Assembly: GCA_037969565.1 (NCBI GenBank)
Contig: JBBKXQ010000086.1
Span: 1 to 23,651 of the forward strand
Length of the DNA: 23,651 nucleotides
Direction: 5' to 3'
Source of the DNA: SZUA-35 sp037969565
GTDB taxonomy: Bacteria > Actinomycetota > Acidimicrobiia > Acidimicrobiales > SZUA-35
The notes under the pieces are model-generated. The model was given only the letters and a program-made list of their open reading frames with translations. It was not told where the DNA came from and searched no databases. Shown in pieces: positions 7,401 to 14,704 of the stretch (positions are counted from its first letter, which is position 1; every line of letters begins with the position of its first letter). Both the position numbers and the translations under genes were made by a program.

Positions 7401-9331
7401 ACACCGACGATCCGGCCAACGCCGCGACCGATGGCAACGGCAACCTGGTGATCACCCTCGACGAGGCCGATGAATCGCTCGAGTGTTATTACGGTCCGTG
7501 CGAGTACGAGTCGGCGCGACTCATCACCCAGAACAAAGCGGAATTCGCCTACGGGCGAATCGAGTCGAGGCTGATGGTTCCCGACGGTGGTGATGGCCTG
7601 TGGCCGGCGTTCTGGAGCCTCGGCACCGACATCACCTACAACCCGTGGCCCGGCGCCGGTGAGATCGACGTCATGGAGTACGTCAGCCGTCTCCCCAGCG
7701 AGATCTTCGGCACCGTGCACGGCCCCGGTTACAACGGTGGCGGAAGCATCGGTGACATTTACGACTTCGGGGAACCCGTCGCCGATGCGTACCACACCTA
7801 CGCCGTGGAGTGGGAGCCGAATCTGATCACGTGGTACGTCGATGGCATCCAGTACCACCAGGTCACGCCGGCCGATCTGCCGGGACCATGGGTGTTCGAC
7901 AAGCCCTTCTTCCTGCTGCTCAACTTCGCCATCGGTGGCAACTTCGGCGGCGCAGTCGATCCGAACAACACCTATCCGCAGGAATACGCCATCGACTACG
8001 TCCGGGTGTACCAGGGCCCTGATACCGCCGAGCGGTTCGATGCGTCGTTCACCGACGGATCGGCGGGTTGGCAACGAGTGTCGATCCCGATCACCGAGTT
8101 CGTCCGCAGCGATGACCAGCCGGCCGGTGCGCCGAACGACGGCCTGGGTCTCGATGAGGTCTGGGGTTACGGCTTCGCCTTCCCCGAGGGCAATGCGAGC
8201 GGTCAGCTCCAGATCGACCTCGTCGAGCGCACTCCGTTCCCGCCCCCCGCAGAGTTGGTGGTCACGACGCTCAACGACAGCGGGCCGGGTTCCCTGCGCG
8301 AGGCATTGGCGCTCATTGCCGAAGACGGAACGATCACGTTCGATTCCGGCCTCGCCGGTGGCACGCTGACGCTGACGTCGGGCCAGCTCAGCATCGACAG
8401 TTCCGTGACGGTCGATGCCTCGGCCGCGGCGCCGATCACGATCAGCGCCGGCGCTACGTCCCGAGTGGTGCAAGTCGCCGCGAACGCCGTGGTTGCCATG
8501 AACGATCTCGTCCTCCGCGATGGTGTCGGGGCCCCTCAGGGCGGCGGAGTGCTCAACTTCGGCAACCTGAGCCTCGACCGGGTGACCGTCACCGACAACA
8601 CCGAGATCAGTACAGGTACCGCATTCGATCTCGGGGGCGGCGGCATCTACAACGGCGACGGGTCAACGTTGAACCTGACCGACAGCACGGTCAGTGACAA
8701 CGCGACGCTGAAACAGCCCGGTGGTGGGATCTACGGATTCTTCAATTCGACGATCAACATCACGAGAAGCACGGTCTCGGGGAACATTTCCGGTGACGTC
8801 GCTGGTGGCTTGCGATCCCTCGGCGATGCCAACGTGGTGAATTCCACGTTCAGCGGGAACACGTCGACCGCGTGGCACGGCGGCGGCATTTTCCACACCG
8901 ATGGACAGCTGACGGTCACCAATTCCACCTTCACCGGCAACATCGCGCCGGCCGGGACGGCATCGGGAATCCTCGTGGCGACCTTCGGTGCGCCGGCCAA
9001 CGCCACATTGACGAACAACGTTCTCGAGGGTTTCGGCGGAGCGTTCGCCTGTGCCATCGAGGGCGGGGCGGCGGCCACCATCACGTCCGGTGGATTCAAC
9101 GTGATCGGCGACGGCTCGTGCAACCCGACCGGGCCCGTTGACCAGTCGAACACCGATGCGCTGCTCGACGTGCTCGCCGACAACGGTGGGCCTACTCTCA
9201 CTCATGCACTGTCGGCCGGAAGTCCGGCCATCGATGGCGCTGATGCGGGCGCCTGTCCGGCAACCGACCAGCGTGGTGTGGTCAGGCCGCTGGGTGCCGG
9301 CTGCGACGTCGGAGCCGTCGAACAAGGCTGA
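4436..9331 (+). CDS. Secreted multidomain GH16 beta-glucanase (putative laminarinase) with nested CBM and C-terminal beta-helix
   Basis: This is a 1631-residue exported protein. The signal peptide covers residues 1-29 (cleavage after SPATA). Two similar Gly/Asp-rich beta-domains follow (about 36-220 and 226-420). Next come a CBM11-like/galactose-binding-like module (430-619), a Calx-beta domain (624-738) and a second copy of that module (745-1264). The second copy is interrupted by a small EDxNxDGxxDLV-type domain (about 791-896) and by the GH16 catalytic domain (about 944-1193). The GH16 active site is GEIDVMEY, with nucleophile Glu1076, Asp1078 and acid/base Glu1081; WGNEELQYYT and GTVHGPGY support a beta-1,3-glucanase type. 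Residues 1273-1631 are a parallel beta-helix-like region (LNDSGPGSLREAL at the start, AGSPAIDGADAG near the end). There is no sortase signal or C-terminal membrane anchor, so it is probably released. The laminarin specificity is inferred. Confidence 0.92.
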   Translation: MGIMRTMSRIAVVLAVIGATLLSVSPATAVPNATGTIIDDFNDGDANGWGTFGGNNAGGGLGALADRPYEGTGYLSTGWGGEGTASGFYGGAFRNFDNGAQPVPPADPWFNVWVLNQSNATADGYTLELTLREDLDGNGWTDGSEDSFRLDTSFVAADFDDQWSLVSVPLSSLTNLGTGGDGTFDGALDEVVIVIASVTGANPSVVEVDFDQFAFSSGGPLAFSSVVFDDMEHGNPSGNGWFSFGGNVGGGGIGPNSVDLPPALGGAFSLETGWGSGGAAGFFGGFGRTSPSDLSGTQYFNFWINPNGGQEYTLEINLQDDDNGDGNATPADDDEFQYNCTIGDTGPCAVAGGGWQLVSVPLDDFFDDNSFFTGGNGVLDPTAANRGGNGELINVVFAVIGTGSDVNFRTDYWAFTNEPLDVSGGPGGGVVIDGFENGVAPAAPCAPSVPPLGFCTFNGAGSSVALSNPATPPAPVLDAVGTPNNVLQMDVDVTSFAGFIHGFTNGTDWVPQDWSTSEGISFWLHGTGSGTAMFIDILDNRNAGSTTDDAERWTVAFTDDFTGWQLLEFPFAGFTRKEIGNGAPNDGLGLFEMHGWALGTLGTSGPRTFYVDQVSLYGEAAPPALAVQFAQNNTFIDEGATGDVGVKLNRPMGPDDPAQVSIDYATERSNAIAGEEYTATSGTITFTNGGPTELSFPVETFDDTKFEGDEQVVIRLTNPVDVERGSLFQGSVLIRDNDPFDPDLLDDFEQGAFLWDTIGPAGIDVLRLGSGDPGARPAQDAVENVLVASVPRSVDIAVQGRGCTSGNGVVTVHLLSTSDFDATTVDQTTVTYGDAAETHVDKRSGAARRHVEDVNRDGLDDLVFHFRSNETGLDCGESEFNGSTSDGTAVTAGGSEAAFVHDFAIDQDWSDTETLDFWYNGAGGGEEVEVTLKDNRAPDPGPSGWNLAWSDEFNEAAGTLPNQDNWAYELGDTTPDGKNGWGNEELQYYTDDPANAATDGNGNLVITLDEADESLECYYGPCEYESARLITQNKAEFAYGRIESRLMVPDGGDGLWPAFWSLGTDITYNPWPGAGEIDVMEYVSRLPSEIFGTVHGPGYNGGGSIGDIYDFGEPVADAYHTYAVEWEPNLITWYVDGIQYHQVTPADLPGPWVFDKPFFLLLNFAIGGNFGGAVDPNNTYPQEYAIDYVRVYQGPDTAERFDASFTDGSAGWQRVSIPITEFVRSDDQPAGAPNDGLGLDEVWGYGFAFPEGNASGQLQIDLVERTPFPPPAELVVTTLNDSGPGSLREALALIAEDGTITFDSGLAGGTLTLTSGQLSIDSSVTVDASAAAPITISAGATSRVVQVAANAVVAMNDLVLRDGVGAPQGGGVLNFGNLSLDRVTVTDNTEISTGTAFDLGGGGIYNGDGSTLNLTDSTVSDNATLKQPGGGIYGFFNSTINITRSTVSGNISGDVAGGLRSLGDANVVNSTFSGNTSTAWHGGGIFHTDGQLTVTNSTFTGNIAPAGTASGILVATFGAPANATLTNNVLEGFGGAFACAIEGGAAATITSGGFNVIGDGSCNPTGPVDQSNTDALLDVLADNGGPTLTHALSAGSPAIDGADAGACPATDQRGVVRPLGAGCDVGAVEQG

Positions 9332-9345
9332 GGTCGAAACACCAT

Positions 9346-9376
9346 GGTCGGTCCCGGCTTCGGGCCGGGACCGACC
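9346..9376. terminator. Bidirectional hairpin terminator between convergent genes
   Basis: A perfect 13-bp inverted repeat GGTCGGTCCCGGC / GCCGGGACCGACC flanks a 5-nt loop TTCGG. It lies between the GH16 stop (9331) and the convergent stop at 9402. No T-tract follows on either strand, so it is an L-shaped, actinobacterial-type candidate. Confidence 0.75.
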
Positions 9377-9401
9377 CTGTGCGTCGACGAGAGGCTGTTG
9401 G

Positions 9402-12400
9402 TCAGGCCCTGATGGATGTCGAGGACCTGGCGTCACGGAGCCAATGATCCATCGTCGACGGGCCGACCACCCATTCGACGGCCGCGACCGCGCCCCTGCG
9501 GGCGAACACGTCGGCGGATGCATCGGCCGACACCACGAGACCGGACGTCGCGATGGTGGTGCCGTCGGTTCGCAGGACTGTGACTCGATCCTCTTCACCC
9601 TCGGTGATGGTCATGGGAACGCCGCACAGTTGGAGGCGTGCCGGGCGGCCGGCAGGGCCGGGGAAGACGTCCTCGGGGCCGAGCAGACCAGGAGCCAGGA
9701 CGACTCGACCGCCGATGACCCGTAGCCCGAGTTCGCCGAAGCGAGTGAGGATCTCCTCCTTCACCTGGCCGGTCATCCCGGGCTGTTGCGCTCCACCGTG
9801 TGCCGGGGTGTGGGAATAGCAGTCGGTGGGAATGGCCCCGTAGGACACGGGGTCCTTGACGAAGCCGAGGCCGGCGCGTACTCGACGGTAGGCCCGAGCG
9901 GTGGCTGCTCGCAGCTCGGGATCGACGTCACGATCGCTCGCGTCGGAGTACACCTCCTGAATGGCGAGCAAGAGCTTGGCCACCATGTGCCAGTAGACCG
10001 AACCGAGGCCCTCGTACCCGTACATGCGACCTGAGCGGCCGGTGAACGAACCGTGGTCGAACACCTCCTCGTGAATGTCGAGCAACTCCTGCCTCGCGAG
10101 CGGCTCGATGTTTCCCTGGTCGAGGAGGTCGGCAAGCGCTCCGGTGTTGACGATGGCTGAGCGGAAGTGAAGATGTCCGTCACCGTCGGTCGCGAACACC
10201 TGTTCCGCTACCGACTCAGACATCGCCAGGGAACGGATCCGGGCAACGGCCTCCTCGGAAAGACGGTTTCGTTCGAGGAACGACGGGAGGTCGGTGGCCG
10301 GATAGAGCATGAACGTCTCTTGGTCCGGTCGATACATCTCCGAGGCGAAGAGGACATCGATCAACTCGAGTGACGCGGCGGTGTCGAGATCGCGGGAGGA
10401 GAGTGCTGCTACCTGCCCCTCGAGCATCGGTCCCAAATGGTCGACCCGAGCGCTCGCTGCGTCGGGGAAGGAGATTCGGTTGTAGGAGTGGTAGAGCCCA
10501 TCGGGGCGTCGAGCCGATTGGCTGGTCTGGTCGAGGTGTTGCTCGGCCACCTGGATGAAATGACGAACATCGGCGATCGCTACGTCGATCGCGTGGAGGT
10601 CGGTGTCTTGCCCCGTCCGGCGTCGATGCGCCTCACCGCTGTGGCCCAAGGCATCGAGGATCACTCGTCGTTCACGGTCGTCGACCGGGCGAGGCGGGTG
10701 CGCATCGAGGACGGCGGTGATTTCTCGCATCCATGCTGCAACCGATGACGTGACCGGAACGGAGTCGACCTCGGACCGAGCCATCAGTTCGGCCACCAAG
10801 GCGAGATACCTCTGGAGATGGAAGAGCGTGACCATCGACAGACCTGGTCCGGCGAGCGCGTTGTTGGCGTCGTTCCATTCGGGACGCTGCGTGTTCAACC
10901 AGATGCCACCGCCGGGAACGAAACTGGAGAGCTTGGCCAACGCGGGAACGATCAACTTCTCGGCGAGTCCGACTTGCAGAACGGTCTCGTCATCGGTGAG
11001 GAGCCGACCGTCGCTTCCGATGTTCGCTTCCCGGTCGGCGATGGCATCGGCCTTGATCGTGTCGAATTCGATGGTGTGCCGGGGATCGTCGATCATCGAC
11101 TGGTGGTCGGTGAGAACGTAAGGCACGTCTGCATAACTGAACAGCGGTTGATCGAGCCACCCAGCGAGGCCGGCTGGCTCGTGTCGCTCCCAGGCCTCGA
11201 GCAGTCGGGTCAGATACACGATCTGGTGATCTCCCCAGTAGCCGATGTGGCTCCAGGGATCGTTCGGGTCGGGAACCTCCCAATCGATCCCGTGCCGCGA
11301 GATCCGGTAGGGGTTGAACCCGTCGAGCGTCGAGGCATTCACGAACTTTGCGACGACGTGTGGGAGATAGGCGGGAAAGGAATGGAGGAGGGCCTCCCAG
11401 TTCTGAAAGATGTCTCGCCAGTTCCCCTCGTAGGACAACACGGGTTCGCCCACCTCGGTACGGAGGTTGATCGAGAAACGGTTCCACGGACGGCTGGGAT
11501 CGCCGTGTCGGCGCGAGAACGTGAGCGGCAGATACTCGAGCACCAGACGAACGAGTTGCCGATCTCCTGTGGCAGCGGCGGCGTTCCGAAGGTCGTGCAC
11601 GTCGATCTCGGAACCGAGCTCGCTCACCCACGACCGGTGACGGTCGGCCACTGGGCGGTTGCGGCTACGAAGAAAGGCGGCAAAGTCTGCGACCGGAACC
11701 TCGTGGCCGAACGGAAACACGCCACCACGCATCGAGTTGAAGAGCACATTGGACAGGTGGTGGGCATCGGCCAGCGCATCACCGGTCTCCTGGACTGCGT
11801 CGGCTCCGTCGAGGAGTGAAGCAAGATGAACCGATCCGAGCTCGATGTCGGTTCCGACTTGCTCCATGGCGTCTGGCGTTTCGGCGAAACGAACGACATC
11901 GACGACGCGGGCATGGTCGAGGTCGGTGTCGGCAACGAGCGTCCACGAGGAGCGATGACCGGCTGGGAGTTCGATCGTTCCCCGGAGTAGATAGGCACCG
12001 GGGCGCCCGGTGAGCAGGGGAGCGGTCGGCCGGAAGCGACCCCGGAGCATGTCGTCGACGGCACGCGGGTCGAGATGAACTTCGGCCTGATCGAATCCCG
12101 TCGACCACACAGCCGTGGCCGTCAGCGCCTCGGCCGGCTCGGCTCTGTCGCTGATGAGCGACTCGAGGGTGAAGAGCGCAACGCGTCCCCATGGACCGAT
12201 CTCGGAGCGCTTGTAGGCGTCGGCCAGGTTCGACCGCGTCATCTCGGTGTGTACATCCACGCCGGCCGGCATGACGTCGACGAACCCATCGAGCACGTCA
12301 TAGCTGGCTTCGTGACCGCTCTCGTCGATGAGTTCGACGGTGCGAACCCAGCCGTGGGCGTCCGACGGCGCCCACGTCGCCCGGAACCGGAGACCCCAGA

Positions 12401-12779
12401 GGTGGTGGTGTTCCTCGAAGAGGATTCGGTCGCCGATCACGCTCTTGGCCAGAGAGCGGGTGCAGTCAGGGGTCTGCTCTCGGCCGAACGGCCGCCACAA
12501 CTCCCGACTCGGGCCCGACCGGACGATCATCGTGATCGGCCCGGCGATACCGGTCGCGGCGTGGAGGCGATCATCGGTCTGGTAGGGGAACAGCGCCCGA
12601 TCGGCATCGATCCGACCTGCGGTGAGCGATCCGGTGCTCGACACGAACATCCACAGATCCGATGACGACACCACGGTCATGAGGAATGGATCCATCTCGC
12701 CGACATCGTCGATGCGGTAGTGGTCCCGCCCGTCGGCCCGCCACAGTCGGCCAACTGCTCCGTTGTCGTGAGAATTCAT
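9402..12779 (-). CDS. Putative glycoside phosphorylase, GH94/GH149/GH161-like (clan GH-Q), likely on beta-1,3-gluco-oligosaccharides
   Basis: The product is 1125 residues with no signal peptide, so it is cytoplasmic. The start at 12779 is chosen because it overlaps the GH3 stop in ATGA; an in-frame start at 12893 would overlap GH3 by over 100 bp. The N-terminal half is rich in beta-strand and Trp (WMFVSSTGSLTAGR, LFPYQTDDRLH) and may be a super-sandwich domain. The second half is helical, with GNWRDIFQNWEALLHSFP and IGYWGDHQIVYLTRLL. The RPEWNDANNALAG segment has WND-type Asp637 and resembles the DWND catalytic-acid motif of GH94 phosphorylases. The length fits large beta-1,3-oligoglucan phosphorylases. 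I cannot assign the exact family by eye; it could also be an unclassified six-hairpin glycosidase. Its coupling to GH3 supports oligosaccharide catabolism. Confidence 0.6.
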   Translation of the reverse strand: MNSHDNGAVGRLWRADGRDHYRIDDVGEMDPFLMTVVSSSDLWMFVSSTGSLTAGRIDADRALFPYQTDDRLHAATGIAGPITMIVRSGPSRELWRPFGREQTPDCTRSLAKSVIGDRILFEEHHHLWGLRFRATWAPSDAHGWVRTVELIDESGHEASYDVLDGFVDVMPAGVDVHTEMTRSNLADAYKRSEIGPWGRVALFTLESLISDRAEPAEALTATAVWSTGFDQAEVHLDPRAVDDMLRGRFRPTAPLLTGRPGAYLLRGTIELPAGHRSSWTLVADTDLDHARVVDVVRFAETPDAMEQVGTDIELGSVHLASLLDGADAVQETGDALADAHHLSNVLFNSMRGGVFPFGHEVPVADFAAFLRSRNRPVADRHRSWVSELGSEIDVHDLRNAAAATGDRQLVRLVLEYLPLTFSRRHGDPSRPWNRFSINLRTEVGEPVLSYEGNWRDIFQNWEALLHSFPAYLPHVVAKFVNASTLDGFNPYRISRHGIDWEVPDPNDPWSHIGYWGDHQIVYLTRLLEAWERHEPAGLAGWLDQPLFSYADVPYVLTDHQSMIDDPRHTIEFDTIKADAIADREANIGSDGRLLTDDETVLQVGLAEKLIVPALAKLSSFVPGGGIWLNTQRPEWNDANNALAGPGLSMVTLFHLQRYLALVAELMARSEVDSVPVTSSVAAWMREITAVLDAHPPRPVDDRERRVILDALGHSGEAHRRRTGQDTDLHAIDVAIADVRHFIQVAEQHLDQTSQSARRPDGLYHSYNRISFPDAASARVDHLGPMLEGQVAALSSRDLDTAASLELIDVLFASEMYRPDQETFMLYPATDLPSFLERNRLSEEAVARIRSLAMSESVAEQVFATDGDGHLHFRSAIVNTGALADLLDQGNIEPLARQELLDIHEEVFDHGSFTGRSGRMYGYEGLGSVYWHMVAKLLLAIQEVYSDASDRDVDPELRAATARAYRRVRAGLGFVKDPVSYGAIPTDCYSHTPAHGGAQQPGMTGQVKEEILTRFGELGLRVIGGRVVLAPGLLGPEDVFPGPAGRPARLQLCGVPMTITEGEEDRVTVLRTDGTTIATSGLVVSADASADVFARRGAVAAVEWVVGPSTMDHWLRDARSSTSIRA

Positions 12780-14572
12780 GTGTCCTCGCTCTTGTGTTCG
12801 GCGTCGGCGAGTACCACGGCGTGACCGATCGGCCAGGAATCGTTTTTGTTCGTTCGACGCTGATCGACCGAGCACCCCCCGTTCCGCGGCCATCTGATCG
12901 GAAGGCGGCCGGTGGCCGGAGTGGCCCCGGTCAGTACATCGGCAACGGCGTCGGCTTCGGAGCCGGGGAGCCAGCAGGCGACAACGGCATCGGCGATCTC
13001 GACGATGGGCTCGATGAGTAGTGGCCGGCCGGAGACGATCACCACGATCAGGTCGTCGACCTGATCGCGTATCCGGCGGACCAGTTCGAGTTGCTCGGCA
13101 TCGACCGAGAGATCGGCCCGGTCTCCTCCGCCTTCGACGTAGGGGAGTTCATGAATGCTCACGATGCCCACATCGGCGCGCTGCGTCGGGCAGCCGCCGT
13201 CCGACTCGTAGCGCAGTCGAGGCGGCGGAATCACCCTTTTGAGGCCATCGAGGATGGTCGAACCTGCGGTGGTGTTGCCGGCTGCCCCTTCCCAGGAGAT
13301 GGTCCAACCCCCGCAGGCGATGCCGATGTCGTCGAGTGCTTGTCCGGCTGCGAGGACCGAACCAGCGCCGACGGGGAGAACGTCTCGGTTGGTGAGAACC
13401 ACCAGCGAGGCCGCGACGGCGGCTCGAGCCAGTTCTCGATGCTCGCTGCACCCGACCACATCGACCGAGACCGCTGTGGACGCGTCGTCGAACAGGCCCA
13501 GTGCCGCCTTGACCCCGAGGATGCGGGCGACGGCGTCGTCGATGCGTGTCGGAGTGATCACGCCCGAATCGACCGATGTGACCACCGAATCGATGAATCG
13601 TCGGTGATCGAAGGGAACCATGACCATGTCGACGCCGGCATTGATGGCCAGTGCGACGGCGGCGGCGTAGTCCTCGTCGAGCTGATCGATCGCCATCCAG
13701 TCCGAGACCACGAAGCCGCCGAAACCGAGTTCGGTCTTGAGTACGTCGGTCAGGAGGTATTGGTGAGCGTGGAGGCGCCGACCCCGCCATGATCCGTACC
13801 CGGCCATGACGCTGAGTGCACCGGCATCGAGCGCGGCTCGGAAGGGGGCGAGGTGTACTCGACGCAGTTCGGACTCGTCGATGTCAGCGTCGCCCTGGTC
13901 GATCTGCCAGCCTGGTCCCCACCCATCCCACCAGTCGGTCCACGGGTGCCGCTGGGCCCCCGCGGAACCCCACGCCATTGCTCCTTCGCCCACGAAGTGC
14001 TTTGCGCACGCAAGGACTCCCGAACCGGCCAGGTCGTCACCGTGCCAACCGCGGACGGCGGCGGCCCCGAGCGCAGCAACCAGGTCGTGATCCTGGGAGA
14101 ACCCTTCGTAGGTTCGACCCCAACGGACATCTTGGGGCACGGCGAGGCAGGGCGCAAAGGACCAGCGGGCACCGGTTGCCACCGTTTCGAGCGCAGCCGC
14201 TCGGGCCACGGCTCCGACGAGTTCGACGTCGCCCGTCGCGCCGAGGCCGATGTTGTGAGGGAAGATCGTTGAACCCTTGACGTTGCTGTGGCCATGGACG
14301 GCGTCGGTCCCATACAGAATCGGGATTCCCAGACGACTGCGGAGCGAACCGGCGACGTAGGCCTCGACGTTGGCTCGCCATGCTCGTGCCGATCCATCGC
14401 CGGGATTGCCGCCGCCACCGCTCAGAACCGATCCGATCGACGCATCCGCCACTTCGTCGGGAGTGATGCTGCCGAACTCGACGAGCGTCATCTGCCCCGC
14501 CTTCTCGGCGAGCGACATTGCCCGGATTCGCTCGGCGATCAGGTCGCGTTCGGTCGTTGTTTGGTTTCGCAT
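12776..14572 (-). CDS. GH3 beta-glucosidase / exo-beta-glucanase, cytoplasmic
   Basis: This 598-residue ExoI-type GH3 enzyme starts at ATG 14572 (MRNQTTTERD). A longer frame to 14668 would run through the operator and promoter, so it is rejected. Motifs are MSLAEKAGQMT at the N-terminus, GTDAVHGHSN, ACAKHFVGEG (190-197) and FVVSDWMAID with nucleophile Asp291 in the TIM barrel. The C-terminal alpha/beta domain contains HELPYVEGGGD, equivalent to the GExPYxE...GD acid/base region of plant-type exoglucanases, with His replacing the usual Gly. No signal peptide is seen, so it should release glucose from imported beta-gluco-oligosaccharides. It shares 4 nt with the downstream phosphorylase-like gene, and an operator lies 18 bp upstream of its start. 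Confidence 0.9.
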   Translation of the reverse strand: MRNQTTTERDLIAERIRAMSLAEKAGQMTLVEFGSITPDEVADASIGSVLSGGGGNPGDGSARAWRANVEAYVAGSLRSRLGIPILYGTDAVHGHSNVKGSTIFPHNIGLGATGDVELVGAVARAAALETVATGARWSFAPCLAVPQDVRWGRTYEGFSQDHDLVAALGAAAVRGWHGDDLAGSGVLACAKHFVGEGAMAWGSAGAQRHPWTDWWDGWGPGWQIDQGDADIDESELRRVHLAPFRAALDAGALSVMAGYGSWRGRRLHAHQYLLTDVLKTELGFGGFVVSDWMAIDQLDEDYAAAVALAINAGVDMVMVPFDHRRFIDSVVTSVDSGVITPTRIDDAVARILGVKAALGLFDDASTAVSVDVVGCSEHRELARAAVAASLVVLTNRDVLPVGAGSVLAAGQALDDIGIACGGWTISWEGAAGNTTAGSTILDGLKRVIPPPRLRYESDGGCPTQRADVGIVSIHELPYVEGGGDRADLSVDAEQLELVRRIRDQVDDLIVVIVSGRPLLIEPIVEIADAVVACWLPGSEADAVADVLTGATPATGRLPIRWPRNGGCSVDQRRTNKNDSWPIGHAVVLADAEHKSEDT

Positions 14573-14590
14573 TGCTCGTCCCCGGACAGT

Positions 14591-14606
14591 CTGGGAGCGC
14601 TCCCAG
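14591..14606. promoter_or_regulatory. CebR/CelR-like operator 2 (perfect palindrome)
   Basis: CTGGGAGCGCTCCCAG is a perfect 16-bp palindrome in the GH3 leader, 15 bp downstream of the -10 element and 18 bp before the start codon. It contains the complete 14-bp TGGGAGCGCTCCCA core. Confidence 0.92.
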
Positions 14607-14621
14607 CATGAGTCCGAGCGA

Positions 14622-14650
14622 ACGATACGGGCGGAATGGCGCGAGGTCAA
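14622..14650 (-). promoter_or_regulatory. Predicted promoter of the GH3-phosphorylase unit
   Basis: On the minus strand, -35 TTGACC (14650-14645) and -10 TATCGT (14627-14622) are spaced by 17 bp. The operator starts 15 bp further on. The promoter lies between the regulator stop (14705) and the GH3 start, so GH3 can be transcribed separately from the regulator. Confidence 0.55.
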
Positions 14651-14704
14651 GGTTGATCGTGGTGCCACGACCTCACTGAGGGGTTGCGAATGCCCTCGAG
14701 GACA

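Noticed and set aside
5303..8473. Long antisense open frame (1056 codons) across the GH16 gene
   Set aside because: It is the mirror of a high-GC coding frame, lacks any recognisable domain and has Arg/Val/Gly-rich low-complexity composition. The + strand frame has a signal peptide and GH16 active site.
8663..9598. Antisense open frame (311 codons) at the 3' end of the GH16 gene
   Set aside because: It spans the terminator hairpin and overlaps two real genes; its composition is shadow-like, with no recognisable domain.
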